Positions 60,399 to 64,000 of a DNA stretch of 64,000 bases are shown piece by piece (position 1 is the stretch's first letter; each line of letters opens with the position of its first letter). The DNA is from JAGXRK01 sp963804005. Lineage in GTDB: Bacteria > Bacteroidota > Ignavibacteria > Ignavibacteriales > Ignavibacteriaceae. The notes beneath the pieces are model-generated. The model did not search any database. It worked only from the letters and a program-made list of their open reading frames with translations, and was not told the origin of the DNA. Where the stretch lies: assembly GCA_963804005.1 (NCBI GenBank), contig CAWDOP010000014.1:161104-225103 (forward strand), given 5' to 3'. Both the position numbers and the translations under genes were made by a program.

Positions 60399-61598
60399 CT
60401 ATTCTTCTCTGATTATCATTATTCTTCTATTAGTTCTCTGTCCCTCAGCAGTATTGTTATTGGCGATTGGAAAGTTATCTGCAAGTCCGTAGACTCTTAG
60501 CCTGCTTGCTTGAATACCCTTGCTCACAAAATAATAGTACACTGCACGGGCTCTTTCCTGGGCTAACCTTTTAATGGTTGTAACTACACCTTGGTTATCC
60601 ATATGTCCTTCAATTCTCCACCGAGAATTAGGATCAATATTAATTAGATCAGCAATTCTATCAAGTTCTGAATAAATACTCTGGTTGAACCTGACACTAC
60701 CATCTTGAAATGTTTCATCTCCGGGAAGAAGTATTTCATTTATCCGAACAGGAGAAACTAATTCATCCTTTTTATCTTTGGGCTCTGTTAGTATGTCAAT
60801 TGGTGGAATTTCCTTAACGGGTTTTTCATCCGGTTGATCAACAATCACTTCTGGATTCTTTTCCGGTTCAGGTATTGTTATAATTTTTTCCTGTTTTGGT
60901 TTAATTCCTTCATAAATATCTTTTTGTTTTTCATCTTCCTTCTGTATAAAAGAATAAGATAATCCAAGCAAAATATTCATATATGAATCTTTATTAGTCG
61001 AAGCGGCAATATCATCCAGATAGTCGGTTACTGCTAAACTGTAATTTAAACCGGCTGAGAGATCAATATTCTCATCAACTTTGAATTTTAAACCGAATTC
61101 GGGCGAGAGAGTGAAGTAATATTTATCATAAATATTTTGCTCATAAGCCCATCCATCTTCACCTTTATTATTTTTAGGATTAAACACATTATATGTTAAT
61201 CCAAGTCTTACATACGCAAAAAATCTTTCTGTAAATAAATAACTGTACTCTGAAAAGAATCCTGGAGAAATTATACTTGTAGAAAATGTAGGAGATATTT
61301 CTCTTAAAACACCATCGGAAGTGACGACGGTGGTTCTCAGATCTTCACCCTTTACTTGTTGAAAACTAAACTGGAATCCTAATCCAATTCTGTTCTTTTT
61401 AGCCGGATAAAAAAAGTATTGTAATCCGCCTCTGAAGACAGGTCCATAATTTTGTTCCTGGTAATCTGTAAAACCAATACTCAATCCGCCATCAAATGCG
61501 AATGAAAACTTCTGCTCGGGAAAATCAGTTTCAGATTGTGCGAATAATACACTTAAACTGAAAATAAAAATTATGAGTAAATAGATTCTCTTAAACAT
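60399..61598 (-). CDS. OmpA-family outer membrane protein
   Basis: About 399 residues from the ATG at 61598, chosen because GGGGAT lies just upstream and the signal peptide (MFKRIYLLIIFIFSLSV to FAQ) starts there. An N-terminal beta-barrel of about 210 residues is followed by a Pro/Glu/Lys linker and a C-terminal OmpA peptidoglycan-binding domain (RIEGHMDNQG, RAQ-like ERARAVYYYF, RLRVYGLADNFPIANN, GQRTNRRIMI). It links the outer membrane to the cell wall. Confidence 0.92.
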   Translation of the reverse strand: MFKRIYLLIIFIFSLSVLFAQSETDFPEQKFSFAFDGGLSIGFTDYQEQNYGPVFRGGLQYFFYPAKKNRIGLGFQFSFQQVKGEDLRTTVVTSDGVLREISPTFSTSIISPGFFSEYSYLFTERFFAYVRLGLTYNVFNPKNNKGEDGWAYEQNIYDKYYFTLSPEFGLKFKVDENIDLSAGLNYSLAVTDYLDDIAASTNKDSYMNILLGLSYSFIQKEDEKQKDIYEGIKPKQEKIITIPEPEKNPEVIVDQPDEKPVKEIPPIDILTEPKDKKDELVSPVRINEILLPGDETFQDGSVRFNQSIYSELDRIADLINIDPNSRWRIEGHMDNQGVVTTIKRLAQERARAVYYYFVSKGIQASRLRVYGLADNFPIANNNTAEGQRTNRRIMIIREE

Positions 61599-61789
61599 AT
61601 GTATCCCCATGATCAAATAATCAATAAAAATCAAACTAGTGTAAAATTATCAATTAAATTCATTAGAAATAAGTCATTAATAAAGAAAAAATGTTATCAT
61701 TAAGTTCAGTGGTTTCTAATATTAAAAAAACTAAGAATTAAATTATTATTTTTGATACATATAAGATTTATGATTTAAGGAGTACAAAA

Positions 61790-62108
61790 ATGAGTGATTT
61801 ACCAAAACATTTTAAAAAGTTTAGTGAAGACTACCCTGAAGTTGCAACAGCTTATGAGACAACTTGGTGCAGCAGTCCATAAAGCCGGTCCTCTTGATAA
61901 TAAAACAAGAGCATTAATAAAACTTGCCATTTCCACCGGTGCTCGTATGGAAGGAGCTGTTCATTCTCATACAAGGAAAGCACTTGAGGCAGGACTAAGT
62001 AAAGATGAAATTAAGCAGACAATTTTGCTTGCTTTAACGACCATTGGTCTTCCTTCAACAATGGCTGCAATGAGTTGGGTTCAGGATATTACTGACAGGA
62101 AAGAATAA
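61790..62108 (+). CDS. Carboxymuconolactone decarboxylase-like protein (frameshifted)
   Basis: About 105 residues from the ATG at 61790 with AAGGAG 8 nt upstream. The first frame reads MSDLPKHFKKFSEDYPEVAT and breaks near 61857; the next frame gives QLGAAVHKAGPLDNKTRALI, then GARMEGAVHSHTRKALEAGL, the AhpD/CMD core. The usual redox CxxC of AhpD is absent (EGAVHSH), so peroxidase-partner activity is doubtful. The membrane protein gene starts 2 nt after the stop. Confidence 0.85.
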
Positions 62109-62110
62109 TT

Positions 62111-63043
62111 TTGTTTAAAGAAAAAGTTGTCTCAGACGAAGTAAAGGGTACAGGTTACTCAATAAAATTATCATCAAAAGCAGAGAAGCTTACAGCATTG
62201 TGGGCACTGAGTGAAGCTGCTCTCGGTGGAGTATTGCATGCCTTTAAATTTCCTTTTCGCGGAATGATTATCTCAAGTGTTGCGGTTATACTAATAAGTA
62301 TGATAGCTAAATTTTCAGATAAAAGAGGGCAGATTCTTAAATCAACTTTTCTGGTAATAATCATCAAAGCTGTTATTAGTCCATATTCACCAATTACGGC
62401 TTATCTGGCAGTATTTATCCAGGGACTACTTGGTGAACTGTTCTTCCTTACAAAAAAATTCAAATTCATTTCTGCACTAATGCTTGGCATAGCAGTTTCT
62501 TTATTTAATGGCTTTCAGAAAATAATAGTTTTAACTCTTATCTACGGTGAAACATTATGGAAGACAATTAATGATTTTCTTACATACGTTGCCGAAGAAT
62601 GGTTTGTCTTCTCTATAAAAGATCCGATAAATTTTAGTTACTTTTTAATAAGTTTTTATGTCGGGATTCACCTTTTGGCCGGAATATTTGCAGGAGTTTT
62701 AGCATATCGGATTCCCAAAAGTGTTGATGAAAAACTGAAAAAGTCAGATTTGTTAATACCTTTAATTGAGCAGATAAGTGTTCACACCGATATTACAAGA
62801 CCAAAAAAGAAAAAATGGCTTAAACCTTCCGCGTTAGCAATTTTTATTTTATCGGTTATAATAATTTTGATATCTTATCTTTATCCCGATTCTGATAGGT
62901 TCGACGCAAAAGCAATTCTGATTATGCTCGGCAGATCGTTACTGATTATTTTTATTTGGTTCTATTATCTTGTTCCGCGAATTAAGAGTTTTCGTCAGCA
63001 ACTATTTAACAAAAAAACAAAACAGGTATTCGAAAGATATTGA
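62111..63043 (+). CDS. Unknown integral membrane protein
   Basis: A 310-residue protein (TTG start 2 nt after the preceding stop, with AGGAAAG upstream). Six or seven hydrophobic segments are visible, clustered at about 40-130, 170-195 and 235-290, with a soluble, Lys-rich C-terminal part. The first half, small and compact with LWALSEAALGGVLHAFKFPF, recalls substrate-capture proteins of ECF transporters, but no family is recognised firmly. No ATPase gene adjoins it. Confidence 0.7.
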   Translation: MFKEKVVSDEVKGTGYSIKLSSKAEKLTALWALSEAALGGVLHAFKFPFRGMIISSVAVILISMIAKFSDKRGQILKSTFLVIIIKAVISPYSPITAYLAVFIQGLLGELFFLTKKFKFISALMLGIAVSLFNGFQKIIVLTLIYGETLWKTINDFLTYVAEEWFVFSIKDPINFSYFLISFYVGIHLLAGIFAGVLAYRIPKSVDEKLKKSDLLIPLIEQISVHTDITRPKKKKWLKPSALAIFILSVIIILISYLYPDSDRFDAKAILIMLGRSLLIIFIWFYYLVPRIKSFRQQLFNKKTKQVFERY

Positions 63044-63303
63044 AATGCAATTGCATTGGCTTTTCCAACTTTGAAAATTATTATTGTCTCTGTGTGGAAA
63101 GAATTCGTCAAAACTTAAGAGTCTAAAAAGATTGAATTATTTTCTTATCAACACCCTAGCTTATCTTTTGATGGATTACAAAAAAGACGAACAGACTTCT
63201 ATTCAATGAGTTGATATTAAAAAGTTGGACTTGTTTCTTTAATAATTTATCTTGAAATGAAAATGATTTATGTTTTACACAATTAAAATCTTCGAGCTTA
63301 ATT
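63044..63303. other. Intergenic region, 260 bp
   Basis: AT-rich DNA between the unknown membrane protein gene and the carboxypeptidase gene. I see no RNA, hairpin or small ORF worth calling. The promoter of the carboxypeptidase gene probably lies near the right end. Confidence 0.4.
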
Positions 63304-64000
63304 ATGAGTAAAGTTTACTTTTATTTTAGATTTATTGCCAATATCGTTTTGTTTCTTACAATAAGCCCTAATCTTTTTTCACAACAGGAAACAAATTTGG
63401 TTGAGGGAGTATTGGTTGATTATGACAAATGTGGATTCTTCTACGACGATGAAAAGAATTTTTATACATCATCAATAAATAATTTGGGATATAGTTATGA
63501 CAGCCTGCTTGCTGATCTAGAAATATGGAAATTAAGTCCCTATGTAAAAATTGATTCAATTGGATTAAGCGTTCTGGGAAGACCATTATGGAGACTTACA
63601 ATAAGTGATGACCCTGAAAATATTTCTGATAAACGAACGGTTCATGTTCATGCACGAACTCATCCTACAGGAGACAGAAGGATTTTGGGTTACCGACGAA
63701 ATGATAAAAATTCTTATATCAGAATCACCCGAAGCCCAAACTTTAAGAGAAACTTGTGTTTATTATATCATACCGATGTATAATCCTGATGGTGTTGAAT
63801 TAAACACAACACGTTATAACGCGAACGGTATTGACCTGGAAAGCAATTGGTATACTAATCCTAATGAACCAGAAGTAGCTGCACTGAAAGCAAGTTTTAT
63901 AGAATTAATGGCTAAACCAAAACCAATAGAAGTTGCTCTAAATATGCATTCTTCTTCTTTGTGTGTAAAAGATATTTTGTTTATCACGATTCTGTAGGAA
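63304..64000 (+). CDS. M14 zinc carboxypeptidase, partial (two frameshifts)
   Basis: The first about 230 residues of a secreted M14-family carboxypeptidase. A signal peptide (MSKVYFYFRFIANIVLFLTI) ends near LFSQ. The zinc motif HARTHPTE is seen across a frame break near 63670 (HxxE with a second ligand in VALNMHSS). A second break near 63967 restores CKRYFVYHDSVG to the window edge. The substrate-binding NPDGVELNTTRYNANGIDLE is intact. It probably trims peptides outside the cytoplasm. Confidence 0.85.

Overview
The window is AT-rich, gene-dense DNA from a Gram-negative member of the Bacteroidota/FCB group, most probably Ignavibacteria or a close relative. The evidence is two secreted proteins ending in a type IX (Por) secretion sorting domain (YPNPFN-type linker, then a beta-rich tail), lipid A genes (lpxB, lpxK), an OmpA-type outer membrane protein, and many sigma-54/two-component/Ser-Thr kinase regulators. 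No rRNA, tRNA, CRISPR array, IS element or phage gene was found.

Layout. 1-7.2 kb (minus): a DUF4159/DUF4175 envelope pair followed by a PAS histidine kinase and an NtrC-type response regulator. 7.3-13.7 kb: a T9SS cargo of sialidase-like repeats, an AlkD-like glycosylase, DUF2905, a NUDIX hydrolase and a tandem pair of sensor kinases. 13.8-29.1 kb is the most distinctive block. Almost all on the minus strand lie an oligopeptide ABC importer (binding protein and two permeases), a large Ser/Thr kinase-ATPase-TPR protein, a sigma-54 activator with a dead receiver, a small secreted protein made of 12 identical 16-residue repeats, and a giant zinc peptidase/beta-propeller/beta-barrel protein. The two ABC ATPases diverge on the plus strand. 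The set invites the idea of a secreted-peptide circuit (precursor, surface peptidase, importer, kinase, sigma-54 activator), but this is inference only.

29.2-46.3 kb (minus) is mostly housekeeping: ispD, queA, ppdK, lpxK, a DUF374 acyltransferase, lpxB, a methyltransferase, an MtnX-like phosphatase, a second T9SS protein, smc and a membrane-anchored GH2-like protein. 46.5-58.6 kb carries a CPA2 antiporter, pgi-tal, a PAP2 phosphatase, a ligase-ACP-acyltransferase fusion, a VOC protein, a trans-sulfuration enzyme with its Lrp regulator, and rpiA. 58.6-60.2 kb is an accessory scar with remnants of a WlbA/WlbB-type sugar pathway and two small membrane ORFs. 60.4-64 kb has an OmpA protein, a carboxymuconolactone-decarboxylase-like protein, an unknown membrane protein and the start of an M14 carboxypeptidase.

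Data quality. The first 28 kb has no broken gene. From 28 kb to the end I count about 25 single-base frameshifts in 15 genes, including essential ones (smc, lpxB, rpiA, tal, pgi). These look like consensus indel errors, not real decay. Such genes are given here with merged coordinates and marked as frameshifted. The 59-60 kb remnants differ: they carry in-frame stops and a chimeric junction, and look truly degenerate.
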